Below are positions 20,741 through 30,117 of a stretch of 64,000 nt of DNA, one piece after another. A program made the position numbers and the translations under genes. This stretch comes from Gracilaria domingensis (taxonomy: Eukaryota > Rhodophyta > Florideophyceae > Gracilariales > Gracilariaceae): contig VCMS01000002.1 of NCBI GenBank assembly GCA_022539475.1, forward strand, positions 398,672 to 462,671, read 5' to 3'. How positions within the stretch are numbered: position 1 is the stretch's first letter; the number at the start of each line of letters is the position of its first letter. Under the pieces are notes generated by a model. That model was not told the origin of the DNA. It saw only the letters and a list, made by a program, of their open reading frames with translations, and searched no databases.

Positions 20741-20912
20741 GGGTGACTGTTCAGTCCCGGCGGGTGATGAGAATGGGTGATTTCACCCCTGTTTTTGGGT
20801 GAATCACCGCCGAGTGAGTCAAAATCACCCGGTGCGGGTGAATTGAGACGCTCTCACCCGCACATCACCCAAATAAAAGGTGATGTTTTTTGTTCACCTA
20901 CGTGTAACGGGG
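20741..20912 (-). repeat. Right terminal inverted repeat
   Basis: Ends ...TTCACCTACGTGTAACGGGG. It lies 80 bp upstream of the transposase-nuclease start codon, so it probably also contains the promoter. Confidence 0.88.
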
Positions 20913-20916
20913 ATAA

Positions 20917-22577
20917 ACCAGGGCTTGTGCTGCCCACTGGGCCATCGTCGGAGCCAATGGCGTACGTCGTTCACGGGACCAAACGGATCGACGGGAGACG
21001 GCTGGAGAAGATGGAGAACGCATTGATGAGATGGGGGAATTAGAAAGAGCACATTGAACGAAGGATAGATAGAGGTAGTGAATATCAACAATGAACAGAT
21101 TCAATTTGCGATGCATTTGCTCTGCTTCTCTCTCTTTTGTATGACGAGCAGTACTTGAAGCCCTCGACATCGCGGTAGTCGAATAATGGCTGGCATCCGT
21201 CCCGAACACCTATCACCATCATTATGATATGATCAGGATGTATTCCTTCAGAAGCACAAACGTTGGATATGTGGGTGTTCGGTGCGGCAACATTGCTACT
21301 GGTTTGCCGGTGGTGGCCAATGCCCTGGCAGAGAGGGACGTGTTATCAGTGGATGGGTCGCTGGGCTCCAATTTCGACGATGCGAGAAATGAACGCACGA
21401 GTGTAACATAAAAGAGAGAACGAGAAAAGGTCTCGATCTACTTTGAACCGTTTGAAGCGCGGTTGATCAAGACGTTCTCACTAAACTTGTTCATGCCCTC
21501 TCTCACAATACAGAATGCACGTGTGCGGGGTGGTTTGAGCAGTTTAGTGGTAGGAGAATTGATGTTCTTCCTCAGTCCGACAAAGTATCAAACCTTGAAC
21601 TCAACAACAAGATGTTCCGGTACATAAATGCCGGTATGAAAAGACTGCAACAGCGCAGCGAAGAATGATCTTATGAGTTCTTACGCTCTTATGCGTCGTT
21701 TGGCAACAATCAGGTCGCTTTCTGTCGGGCAAAGCGTTAAGAGTTCAGCGTTACACGTATCGATGGGACATCATTACGTCGATTGTTACGTGATGAGAAA
21801 ACAGCGCGTACGTTTGACACCGGCCCGGAACAGGAAACACATGGCGGCCCGTTGTGATGGACCAACGAAAAGGGATTCGTTGGTCCTTTTGGAGCTGAGC
21901 ACTATCGCGACTGCAGCGTGTAAACGCCCTCAGGGATCAACCAGCAGTCCGACTATATTTGCGGATCGCGGGAAAGAGAAGACTTGGGAGGTTACCTTTT
22001 AGTACCTTTGTACCTTCGGTGGCGCGGCGGCGGCACCCAATCGAAGTGGAACGAGGAGGGGAGGGTGGTTTACTCAAGTGATCAAAAACGTAATATCAAA
22101 AACTGCTTCTCTGTAACTCTGCACGTCACGGTGTGATGTGATCTCTTTTCGCCACACAAGAGAGGAGCCGGGAATGACATTGCGCAGGTGTTCTGAAGAG
22201 CAGTATCCTTTCCCTTACTTTGGAAGGTGGCGGAACGTCGAATTTGGCGGCTGCGACATTCGTTAAGTGACATGATAGGGAGATCGGACATTGAGAAATG
22301 GAACGTGGATTGAGCAGGAGAAAGCAAGGAAGACAAGGGGAGGCGAAAGGTGAAAGGGGAGAAAGCAATGTGTGACGTTCGAATCGAAGCTTGATAACGG
22401 CGCTAAGTGTATTGCGGGAAAACAAATGTACACAAAGTTAAGGCTAGTGTGCTTGTTATTGCGAAGGAAAATGCCAAAGATAAGTTGGGAGCGTACAAAG
22501 TAAGGCATGATTTGAGATGATGTGTCTCATCACGACGCAGACACACGAACGAGAAGCTCAAAACGATGAACAGTCGA
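20917..22577. other. Gap, nothing identified
   Basis: Short plus-strand frames at 20777-21043 (AYVVHGTKRIDGRRLEKMEN) and 21673-22002 look weakly protein-like but match no family. The stretch may be older transposon debris or the 3' flank of the CK2 beta gene on the minus strand (22080-22577). Confidence 0.5.
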
Positions 22578-23366
22578 TCATGAAGCAGCACGTCGGTTCG
22601 GTTGTGTGGGTAATGAAAGCGCGCGTGCGTTGCTGCGGTAGTGTCTTGAATGTGACTCGTTCCTATACTTGCGATCGTCAATATGATTGTGAGCGTCCTC
22701 GTCGCTGCGATTGCGGCGCACCTGGACGGCGGACCTGTGGATCTTGAAGCCATATATTCTGGGCACGTAGTGCTCGAGATTGCGCTTGGGTACCAGCGAG
22801 CTGTACGTGTGCAAAAACATGTGCGGAAAGGTGGTGCCCCAAAAGGCGCCGTCCAGGTTGTTGTGAATGCGCGATCGGGGAAAGTACAGGTCCCAGCAGC
22901 GGGGACAGAAGGTCTTGACAGTGGAGTTGCGCGGCACGTCGCTCAAGCCGACCGGCAGCACCTGCTGCCCGTGACAAAAGACGCGCGGACAGCGGCCAAA
23001 GGCGCCGTCGATGAACTTGGCGCGCATGGCGTTCATGCCGTGGGCGGTGAGGATGTAGCGCGCGTGGATGAGGCCGTAGAGCGTCTCGGCGGAGACCTCG
23101 ACGAGCTCCTGCTGGCGCTCGTCGAGCTCGCCGTCGGGGATGTCGACGTCGAGGATGGTGTCGAGCGCGTAGTTGTAGTAGGTGACCTGCGAGGACAAGC
23201 CGGTGAGGTTGAAGTCGTCGTTGATAAAGTCCTCCTCGACCTCGCAGAAGAACTCGTTGCCCTTGAGCTGCGAGAACCAGGAAATCCAGGTGGTGTCCTC
23301 GGAGGCGCCGGAGTCGATGGAGTCGCCGGAGGTGAAGCCGTCGGCGTTGGCGGTGGTCTTGGACAT
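22578..23366 (-). CDS. CKB: Casein kinase II regulatory subunit beta
   Basis: 262 residues from ATG 23366. The N-terminus has the acidic [20 protein letters not shown] block that opens the conserved part of all CK2 beta subunits. The acidic loop follows at about 47-90. The zinc site is C126, C131, C154 and C157 (RCPRVFC...FCPRCWDLY). The dimer and alpha-binding region PHMFLHTY...PRIYGFKIH is complete. The protein forms the tetrameric CK2 holoenzyme, tuning substrate choice of the alpha catalytic subunit in nucleus and cytoplasm. A Ser-rich N-terminal extension (about 28 residues) and a basic Arg/His/Asn-rich tail after residue 212 are lineage-specific. No intron is apparent. The frame continues 91 codons upstream, but those are Ala/Arg/Pro repeats from GC-rich 5' sequence without a better start. 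It lies 340 bp downstream of the SEC63 stop on the same strand. Confidence 0.95.
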   Translation of the reverse strand: MSKTTANADGFTSGDSIDSGASEDTTWISWFSQLKGNEFFCEVEEDFINDDFNLTGLSSQVTYYNYALDTILDVDIPDGELDERQQELVEVSAETLYGLIHARYILTAHGMNAMRAKFIDGAFGRCPRVFCHGQQVLPVGLSDVPRNSTVKTFCPRCWDLYFPRSRIHNNLDGAFWGTTFPHMFLHTYSSLVPKRNLEHYVPRIYGFKIHRSAVQVRRNRSDEDAHNHIDDRKYRNESHSRHYRSNARALSLPTQPNRRAAS

Positions 23367-23706
23367 GGCGGCGGGGGGGGCGGCGGCGGCCGGCGCGGCG
23401 GCGGGCGGGCGGGCGGGGAGTGGCGCGCGGAATGGGGGGCCGGCGGCGCAGCACAGTGACGCGGACAACGCGCCGGGGCGGCGCGGGCGCTCGCGGCGTG
23501 GGCGCGCGGACGGCGGTTTGGCGCGTGCCGCCGCGCGGCGCATCACGCGCGGCGCGCGTGGAAGCCGCGCCACGTGGCCACGCGCGGCGCGCGCCGCCAC
23601 ACACGCCGCGCGTTTACTGCCCGGCCGCGCCGCGCCCACCTGGCGCGCCGCCGTTGGCCGCTTACACTACTCAGTTATGCGCTCATTAGTTCTCTACGAC
23701 GCCGCG
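23367..23706 (-). promoter_or_regulatory. GC-rich upstream region of CK2 beta
   Basis: Very GC-rich (mostly GCGC/CGCG runs). A palindromic CCACGTGG at 23570-23577 is a G-box/E-box core, about 200 bp upstream of the start codon. No TATA-like sequence is seen. Open frames through this stretch are composition artefacts. Confidence 0.45.
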
Positions 23707-25752
23707 TCACCGTGCGGCGCCCACGCTGATGCCGTGCGCGTCATCGTCGTCGTCGTCGTCCTCCTCAAAGTCGCCCGCCTCCGACTCCTCGTCCGTCACC
23801 TCGATGTACTCGTACTCGTCCTCCGTCCCCTCCTCGTCCGAGCTCCCCTCCTCCTCCTCCGCTTCCGACTCGTCATCCGTGTCGAAGTACTTCACGCTGT
23901 CCACCGACGGCGGCTCCACCTCCTTCTCCACCTTCATCTTCACCACCGTCCCCTTTGCCGCCCCGTTGTAGCAGTCGCACGCCGTCTTCACCTCCAGGTT
24001 GTACTGCCCCGCCCGCGGCGCCTGGAACCTAAACTTCACGTTGAACCGCGTCACGCGCGGGTCCTTCAGCAGCTCCTCCACCATCTCCGCCTTCTCCTCG
24101 CCGCAATCGTCGTCCGCGCAGTGCTTATGTCGCCTCTTCGGCCCGTACCCCTTCGCCTTGCTCGGCGTCAGCCGCTTCACGTCAATGGGACATTGCAGCC
24201 GTTCGTCCGCCAACCAAATCCACCACGCCTCCTCCTTCCTCACCCCAATGTTTGGCGTGTGCGGTGAGAACACCGACCCACTTCTTCTCATGATCGTCAG
24301 CTTCGCCCGAATCGTCACAGTATCGCCCGCGTGCACTGTGCCGTCCTCCTCGCCCTCCACCACCGGCGCCTTAACCTCCAGATTCGCCGATGGGAATCGA
24401 TCGCAAAACGCCCTCACGTCCAGAAATTCATCGTCACTCAGCCCCCGCAACAGGTTGCGTTGCTCGCTCATATCCAGCTTCATGAAATCATAAATGGTCT
24501 TAATGCTCGGCGTGCGCGAATTGAGGCAGTATCTCACCTCCTTCTCGGTGAAATGCGGAATCTGCATAAACGGCGAGCTTTTCTCATCCAGAGCCTGTAA
24601 CAAGCTCTGTGTGAGAACAATTGCGTTGGCCATGTACAGAGTATGGCCATGCATGAACGTTTTGTTCCACGCAGCTTGACAGTCCGGGCGTTGAAACGCG
24701 CCCACAGTATCGGTCAGCGCGGTCATGAGCGGCTCAACCCTCTCCAGCATAGCATGCTTAATGTACTGCAGCTCCTTCGGAATGGGCAAGCGCGCAAGAT
24801 ACGCCGTCATCACGATGAGATTCTGTGCGTGCGCAGAAGTAGGTTGCACAACAGTCTTTGTCTTCTTGACTTCTGTCCGTCCGGCTCGCCTGAGCGTGTC
24901 AGCCAGCTCCTTGAGCGCGTCGTCGTTATCAGATTTGTATAAATGTTGAAACTCAACGCTTCCGCAAAATGCGCCCAGTAAGTCTCGAAAACGACCGGTT
25001 TGCTGCAGCGTTTGTCTGTAGAGCATAAAAGTATCGGTGAGAATGTCGCGCGTGAGCTCCTTGCTCCGGCGACGCCACCACAGTCCCACGACGAGCGGGA
25101 ACACAATTACGAGAAAGCCAAAGTAAAGGAACAAAATTGCGTTTCGACTCTCGGCCACCCATTGCGGCAGCCCAATCTCAAAGGTAGCGGCGACGCGGCC
25201 GTCCGGATTTCCATATTTAGCAAAGTTCTCCTTGGAGACCGGGTCGGTAAGCGCGGCGTGGGCCTTTGTTAGTTTGATGAAGCGCTCTCCAGCCAGCGGA
25301 TCATCCCTGTTCTTGTCTGGGTGATGAATGACGGACAGTCTTCTGTAAGCGCGCTTGATGTCCTTGAGCGAGGTTGACTCGCTGACGCCGAGAATTTGAA
25401 AGGGGTCAAAGGGAGGCTCGACATGGAGGTTTGCCTTGTATACGTTGGCGGCGGTGTACAGGAGGAGCAGCGTGCAGCAAAACAGGAACAAATCGTGGAG
25501 GGAAACGCGCGCCTTCTTGGGCTCCACGCGTTCCTTTTTGAGCTGGCACAGAGAGCAGGAACACCAGGCGGCCCTGGCTTGCTCCAGTGCGGTGGGCACA
25601 TGCGTCAGACGGCGAGCGAATTTGACGGAACGAAAGAGGAGCACGGGGAGGCAGTATACAGCAAGCATAGTAAGCAAGAAGGACTGAAAGGCGGCGTCGT
25701 CGTAGATGAGGTTTCCAGACTTGCCGGCGTCTCCGGCGTTGTAGGCGCCCAT
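23707..25752 (-). CDS. SEC63: SEC63, ER translocon J-domain protein
   Basis: 681 residues from ATG 25752. Two hydrophobic segments (about 21-41 and 86-104) precede a lumenal J domain (about 113-180) with the invariant HPD at 144-146 (VIHHPDKNRDD). A third membrane segment (about 203-226) follows, then a cytosolic Brl/SEC63 domain. The C-terminus is a very acidic tail (runs of Glu, then seven Asp). This order defines SEC63, which recruits lumenal Hsp70 (BiP) to the Sec61 channel for post-translational import into the ER. The length is typical. It is intronless. It diverges from the COP9 subunit gene with a shared upstream region, and the CK2 beta gene follows on the same strand. The acidic tail probably binds Sec62, as in yeast and animals. 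Confidence 0.95.
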   Translation of the reverse strand: MGAYNAGDAGKSGNLIYDDAAFQSFLLTMLAVYCLPVLLFRSVKFARRLTHVPTALEQARAAWCSCSLCQLKKERVEPKKARVSLHDLFLFCCTLLLLYTAANVYKANLHVEPPFDPFQILGVSESTSLKDIKRAYRRLSVIHHPDKNRDDPLAGERFIKLTKAHAALTDPVSKENFAKYGNPDGRVAATFEIGLPQWVAESRNAILFLYFGFLVIVFPLVVGLWWRRRSKELTRDILTDTFMLYRQTLQQTGRFRDLLGAFCGSVEFQHLYKSDNDDALKELADTLRRAGRTEVKKTKTVVQPTSAHAQNLIVMTAYLARLPIPKELQYIKHAMLERVEPLMTALTDTVGAFQRPDCQAAWNKTFMHGHTLYMANAIVLTQSLLQALDEKSSPFMQIPHFTEKEVRYCLNSRTPSIKTIYDFMKLDMSEQRNLLRGLSDDEFLDVRAFCDRFPSANLEVKAPVVEGEEDGTVHAGDTVTIRAKLTIMRRSGSVFSPHTPNIGVRKEEAWWIWLADERLQCPIDVKRLTPSKAKGYGPKRRHKHCADDDCGEEKAEMVEELLKDPRVTRFNVKFRFQAPRAGQYNLEVKTACDCYNGAAKGTVVKMKVEKEVEPPSVDSVKYFDTDDESEAEEEEGSSDEEGTEDEYEYIEVTDEESEAGDFEEDDDDDDDAHGISVGAAR

Positions 25753-26198
25753 GACGACGAGGGGGAGCGGGGGGGAGGAAGGGGTGGGGGGATGGCGGCG
25801 GCGTCGTCGCGGTACTGCTGCTCAAGACCGAGTCGCTGAACTTCTTAACGACGATGAGCACCGCAGACACAACAAGGCGCAAAGTACGCGCGCGTGCCGC
25901 GCCATGCATGCAGAGACGCAACGGCACTTGCTGGCGGAGCGCTAGTTGACTGCCGTGTAAGCCGCTGCAGAGCGGCGCGCTGTCAGCCCGAGCCACGTGC
26001 GCGCGCTGTGCACGTGGCGCACCGCAGCCCCCAATGAGCACGCGCCGCGCGCGCCTGACCACTATGACTGACCACCGCGATGCGCGCGTCTTCCGCGCCG
26101 CGCGGCTGCGCACGGCACCGCGTCTTGCCGCGGCGCCTGCGGCAAAGCCCCGTCCGCGTCCCCGTCGCCCCCGCCGCGCAGCCCTGCGTCGCGCGACG
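25753..26198. promoter_or_regulatory. Divergent promoter, SEC63 / COP9 subunit 3
   Basis: The 446-bp spacer between the two start codons holds an inverted pair GCCACGTGC (25992-26000) and GCACGTGGC (26010-26018), each with a CACGTG core, separated by 9 bp. The arrangement is symmetrical and could serve both genes. No TATA box was found. Regulatory function is inferred from position and symmetry only. Confidence 0.45.
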
Positions 26199-27620
26199 AT
26201 GGAGCCCGAGCCGTCCGCGGGCGCCTCCCGCGTCGCCCACAACCACCCCAACCAGAACCACCCGCACCGCATCTCGTCGCTTCCCGACGCGCTCGCCGCG
26301 CTCAAGCAACACGCCGTGCCGTCGTCGCTGCACCCCGACGCGCTGCGCGCCTCGCACGACGTGCTGGCCAGGACGCTCGAGGCCGTCAACACCGCCGACG
26401 TCACCACGCTGCACGCCGCGCGCGCGCAGCTGCACCCGCTGCAGCACTTCTTGGCGTACGTCTCCACGCTGCACGCCGCGCTGGCGGCCGTGGACGCGCG
26501 CTCGCCGCTGGTGTCGCACCTGCTCACCGAGTTTGTGCAGCTGGTGCGCTGCACGCCGCGCGCGCACGCGCTGCATGCGGCGCAGCGCTGGGTCGGCGCT
26601 TGTCGCCATGCGGCGCGCGTCGTTGTGGATACGCGCAATGTTTCGGGCGCCTTGGCGTTGATCCGACCTTTGCGACTTGCGGCGGACAAGTTGGCCCCCT
26701 CGCCGGATTGCATTGTGCCCATTCACGCCGATTTTCTGGCCGTCTGTTTGCAGGCAAAGTGCTATCGAATGGCCGCCGCGTGGCTGCGCGAGCGAAGGCG
26801 GCTGCGCATTGACCCTGTTACAGCTGTTCAGGCGTCGGATGTGCATCTCATGTACCACTATGCGGCGGTGGTGTTCATCGGCGTCAAGGACTACCCCGCC
26901 GCGTTGCAATGCTGTCGGCTGGCGTTGGCGGTGCCGGCACCCACGCCTGGGCCCTTTTTTCACGTTGCGCTGGGCACGTTCAAGTACTACATGCTGCTGC
27001 ACTTGCTGGTGAGCGGCAGAGCACCGCAGCCTTTCAAGTTCAGCTCGTATCAACTGTCGCGCTTGCGAAACCTCACGTCCGAGTACGCTGAGCTGGCTGT
27101 TGCGTACGAGAGGATGGATCGCATGCAGACGCAGCAGGTGTTCGAATCGAATCGGCACACATTTGAGAAGCACGGCAACCTGGGCGTTGTGAAGCAGGTG
27201 ATGCGAACTCTAACAGACGCGCTAATTGAACGATTAACCAACTCGTTTGTAACTATGAAGATCGAAAACGTGGCCACTCGCTTGGGCTATTCAGACGAGC
27301 AAGAGGTGCACGACGTGATTGTGCGCATGATAGAGGAGGGAAAGATCTGCGCTCGAATTGACGATCGAAAGCATGTGGTGCGACTAGTGGATGACAGCGG
27401 TCGCGTGGATGACGGGCTGTTTGCGCAGGTTTCAGGCGGGTTGATGCAACAAAGCTTGCAGGTGTTGCAAAGAGTGGACGAGTTTCGAGAAAAGCTGCAA
27501 AGCGATCCAGCGTATGTCGGCAAGATGATGAGCAATCGCAGTCAGAGGAGAGGCATGGGTGCGTCGTCGTCTACAAAGCGGGGGGACGCGGAACTGATGC
27601 GATTGAGTGGTAGAGCATGA
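26199..27620 (+). CDS. CSN3: COP9 signalosome subunit 3
   Basis: 473 residues if ATG 26199 (MEPEPSAGASR) is used. ATG 26034 in frame would add 55 Arg/Ala-rich residues that look like GC-rich leader and have no family counterpart. The body is helical repeats: IHADFLAVCLQAKCYRMAA, then YHYAAVVFIGVKDYPAALQC, TFKYYMLLHLLVSG and the PCI domain (NLGVVKQVMRTLTDALIERL... VATRLGYS... HDVIVRMIEEGKICARID), all in the order of CSN3. The closing segment (SDPAYVGKMM) matches the C-terminal helix. CSN3 is one of the PCI subunits of the COP9 signalosome, which removes NEDD8 from cullins. A proteasome lid subunit (Rpn3) is the nearest alternative but fits less well. No intron. It converges with the eL42 gene. 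Confidence 0.88.
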   Translation: MEPEPSAGASRVAHNHPNQNHPHRISSLPDALAALKQHAVPSSLHPDALRASHDVLARTLEAVNTADVTTLHAARAQLHPLQHFLAYVSTLHAALAAVDARSPLVSHLLTEFVQLVRCTPRAHALHAAQRWVGACRHAARVVVDTRNVSGALALIRPLRLAADKLAPSPDCIVPIHADFLAVCLQAKCYRMAAAWLRERRRLRIDPVTAVQASDVHLMYHYAAVVFIGVKDYPAALQCCRLALAVPAPTPGPFFHVALGTFKYYMLLHLLVSGRAPQPFKFSSYQLSRLRNLTSEYAELAVAYERMDRMQTQQVFESNRHTFEKHGNLGVVKQVMRTLTDALIERLTNSFVTMKIENVATRLGYSDEQEVHDVIVRMIEEGKICARIDDRKHVVRLVDDSGRVDDGLFAQVSGGLMQQSLQVLQRVDEFREKLQSDPAYVGKMMSNRSQRRGMGASSSTKRGDAELMRLSGRA

Positions 27621-27724
27621 AAGTGTACGATAGAATGGAAGCGATTAAACAATGTGTAGCAGGGAGTTTACAAACAAGAGTGTTGCGCGAGGGGGGGACA
27701 GAGACAGAGACTTTAGAGAGCGAC

Positions 27725-28271
27725 TTAGTAGGTGGCGACACCCTTTGTCTTCTTCTGATCTCCCAGCTCGAAATGCTTGCATCGCTTAATAACTCGCTGG
27801 GACTTGTAGTTGCATATTGTGCACTCAAGACGCAGCACGATCTTCTTGGTGGTCTTAGCCTCTGTGGGGGGCGCGGGCGCGGGCGCGGGCGTTGCAGGGG
27901 AGAGAGCAAATCGGTAAGCGTTTGTTCGGTGTGGGTTGGGAATGGAAAGGTGAAGACGCACTCTTGTGGAAAACGGGCTTGGTCTGACCGCCAAAACCTG
28001 ACTGCTTGCGGTCGTAGCGACGCTTTCCCTGGGCGTAGAGAGAATCCTTGCCCTTCTTGTACTGCGTGACCTTGTGCAGCGTGTGCTTCCTGCACTCGCG
28101 GGCGGCGCAGTAGGTCTTGCGCGACTTGGGGACGACAACCTGTTAAGAAAGCAACGCGCAAGAGGGCGGAAAGGGGGAAAGTTGGACATGTTAGCGGGAG
28201 CTGCGCACGGACAAGCGCGGCGCAAGGAGCGCGATCCACGAGACGGGACTTGCGCGCGCGTAGCATACCAT
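27725..28271 (-). CDS. RPL36A: Ribosomal protein eL42 (L36a/L44), three exons
   Basis: Exons: start codon only at 28269-28271; 27962-28139; 27725-27861. Intron 1 (28140-28268, 129 nt) begins GTATGC directly after ATG and ends AACAG. Intron 2 (27862-27961, 100 nt) begins GTGCGT and ends CACAG. The joined product is 105 residues: [12 protein letters not shown], then the CxxxxC...[14 protein letters not shown] block, [17 protein letters not shown], and [13 protein letters not shown] with the RCKHFELG ending. This matches the cytosolic large-subunit zinc ribbon protein eL42 near the E site. Joining at intron 2 restores the family's FHKKAKTTKK with the split codon A|AG. It is the only clearly intron-containing gene in the window. 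It diverges from the gene at 28780 and converges with CSN3 (105 bp between stops). Confidence 0.95.
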
Positions 28272-28779
28272 TTTCGGGAGGGGCGGAGAGGGCACGAGAC
28301 GAGGCGGATGCGCGAACGCGGGCAACGACGAGCAAGGCGGGGGGCGCAAAGGAGATGGCGCCGCGATGACGATTGCCGCCAACCCAATTTCAGTCTCGAT
28401 CAGACGAAGCTGCAGCGGCGGTCGACGACGGCAGTCACCGCTGTGCCGGCACACAGCGCGGCCCCCGTGGCCAGCAGACCACGCGGCCACGCGGCCACGC
28501 GGACCGCGGCGCGCAGCCGGCGGCGGCACGCGGCGCGCACGCTCGCGCGCGGCTGGCGAATGGCACGACGCGGCGCTGCTTGCCGCGATGACGGAGGACG
28601 GCGCGCGCAACGCGCGGCAGTTTGTCCTGAGAGAAGTGGCGGCGCGCCACTGCGCGCGCTCAGCTAATGGCCGTCGCGCAGCGCAGCGCGGCGCGCGCCG
28701 CCGCCGCGCGCCACGGCCGACCGCACCGCGCCGCCCGTCGTCCGCCCGCGCCGCCCGCCGCCGCCTGCGCCGCCTCCGC
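28272..28779. promoter_or_regulatory. Shared upstream region, eL42 / 28780 gene
   Basis: A 508-bp GC-rich spacer between divergent start codons. It includes GGCCACGCGGCCACGCGGAC repeats around 28480-28505. No TATA box is evident. An in-frame extension of the 28780 gene back to 28366 exists but has Arg/Ala repeat composition on all frames and is not taken as coding. Confidence 0.35.
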
Positions 28780-30117
28780 ATGGCTCCCCGTCCGACGGCG
28801 CTGTCGCGCCCGTCAGAGCGCCACTTCTACCACGCCACCACCGCGTCGGCGCGCGCCGCCGAGCTGGCCGCCGCCTCCCATCGCCCGCGTGCGCCCTTCG
28901 CCGCGCCGCCCACCCTGCGCGCGCAGCGCGCCGCCGGCCGCCACCCCATGGCGCAGCTGCCGCTGCAGTCCGCCGACAAGCCGCCGCGCCCGTCGTCGTC
29001 GTCGTCGTCGGCGGCGGCGCCGTCGCACAAGCGCGTGCGCGTCGTGTTGGAGAAGCGCTTGATTCGCGGCAGCGCCGTGTTCCGCGCGCCCACGGAGCAG
29101 GATATTGACGAATATCTTCGCCTGGAGAGCTCTAGACAGATGCTCACCTGCGCCTCTGCTACCGTTGATTTGCCGCCCACACACGCCGCTGCGCCGCTCT
29201 GTGCCAGATGCGCGCGCGCTTTGCCCGCGGCCAACCCTTCATTGCCGCCGTTGCCGCCGCGCTTGGCGTCGTTGCTGGCCAAGGCGCTGCCGGACAAGAG
29301 CCCCCTGGACGTGTCGTCCGCGCACGCGCCGCTTGACATGACGCAGCTGGCCATGCTCGACGAGTACACGGCCGTGGCCATGTTTCTGCGCCGCTTGCGC
29401 GCGCAAAGAAGCAGCATGCTGTTCAGCGTGCGCGCGCGACATGTGTATCCGGCCGACAAACTCTCCACCGTCACCGTCAGAAAGCCGCAGCCGTCGCAAA
29501 CTCGCTCGCTTAGTGCCGACAATCCCGCCTTGATGCTCCCGTCTTCTCCACCCATCCTCATTTCAACGCCTGCCGCAGCGCAGGATAACTCTGCCAGTTG
29601 CGTGCCGCCGCTTCTGTTTGAGAATCCTCGAGCTCGATCGGAGCTTTTGCCATCACCGCCATCTGTTTCGGACACTCCGTCGGCAACACCCACTTCTCGC
29701 CACGCGCCGTCTACGCTCACCAATTTTAGCGCCCCACGTATGCACTCGTCATCAAAGTCGCCGCCCATGGAACCGAGAAGACGCCACACTCGTCATGCCC
29801 CTGATGAGCATGATGATGATGATACCACTACCACTACTACTGCTGCACCGCTTCGCATCCTTACTGCCATTGAGCCAGTGGATCCGGCCGGCGCTCTTGA
29901 GCACGCGCAGCTCTGTCGGGGCGCTAGTTATCATGTTGGCGCCACAGGGCTGGATCTGCCGCTGTTTCGGAGAAGACGGCGCACCAGTGGCGCTGATCAT
30001 GGCGACAACGGTTTTCTTAACAAACTGCAGAGATTGCGATCTTTCCGTAGAAGACCTGATAGCTGGGCTTCTATCGTGCGACGCTTTTCTACACAACATG
30101 ACGTTAATGCGAGGTGA
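28780..30117 (+). CDS. Hypothetical Ser/Pro-rich protein
   Basis: 445 residues from ATG 28780; ATG 28948 (MAQLPLQSADKPP) is an alternative start. A Ser run (TCG)n encodes SSSSSS at about residue 70. The most protein-like segment is about 80-125: RVRVVLEKRLIRGSAVFRAP, then TEQDIDEYLRLESSRQM. A CARCARAL motif follows. The middle is Ser/Pro/Thr-rich and probably disordered, with an Asp4-Thr6 run. The C-terminus is basic (FRRRRRTSG, LRSFRRRPDSWASIVRRF). No known family. The gene shows the usual gradient from GC-rich 5' to moderate 3', and it is divergent to eL42. Function unknown; the coding call is supported by length and by consistent composition in a single frame. Confidence 0.6.
   Translation: MAPRPTALSRPSERHFYHATTASARAAELAAASHRPRAPFAAPPTLRAQRAAGRHPMAQLPLQSADKPPRPSSSSSSAAAPSHKRVRVVLEKRLIRGSAVFRAPTEQDIDEYLRLESSRQMLTCASATVDLPPTHAAAPLCARCARALPAANPSLPPLPPRLASLLAKALPDKSPLDVSSAHAPLDMTQLAMLDEYTAVAMFLRRLRAQRSSMLFSVRARHVYPADKLSTVTVRKPQPSQTRSLSADNPALMLPSSPPILISTPAAAQDNSASCVPPLLFENPRARSELLPSPPSVSDTPSATPTSRHAPSTLTNFSAPRMHSSSKSPPMEPRRRHTRHAPDEHDDDDTTTTTTAAPLRILTAIEPVDPAGALEHAQLCRGASYHVGATGLDLPLFRRRRRTSGADHGDNGFLNKLQRLRSFRRRPDSWASIVRRFSTQHDVNAR

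Larger units (their letters stand above)
15892..20912 (-). mobile_element. 5.0-kb DNA transposon with ~170-bp TIRs
   Basis: The left terminal repeat (15892-16062) and right terminal repeat (20741-20912) are inverted copies starting CCCCGTTAC and continuing with GTAGGTGAACAAAAAACATC. About 85 percent of positions agree by eye. The repeats are packed with GGGTGA/TCACCC motifs, possible transposase-binding sites. The element is flanked by ATAA at 15888-15891 and 20913-20916, a candidate 4-bp target duplication. A single large gene fills the interior. CCC-initial ends and a 4-bp AT-only duplication resemble piggyBac (TTAA) or Sola elements. The element starts only 15 bp from the duplicated site of the hAT element. 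Confidence 0.88.

Noticed and set aside
22678-23604. Long overlapping frames opposite and alongside CK2 beta
   Set aside because: They arise from GC-rich sequence; composition is Arg/Ala/Gly repeats and the CK2 beta frame explains the region.
26034-26198. Upstream ATG extending COP9 subunit 3 by 55 residues
   Set aside because: The extension is Arg/Ala/Pro composition typical of GC-rich leader and has no counterpart in the family; it also would absorb part of the divergent promoter.
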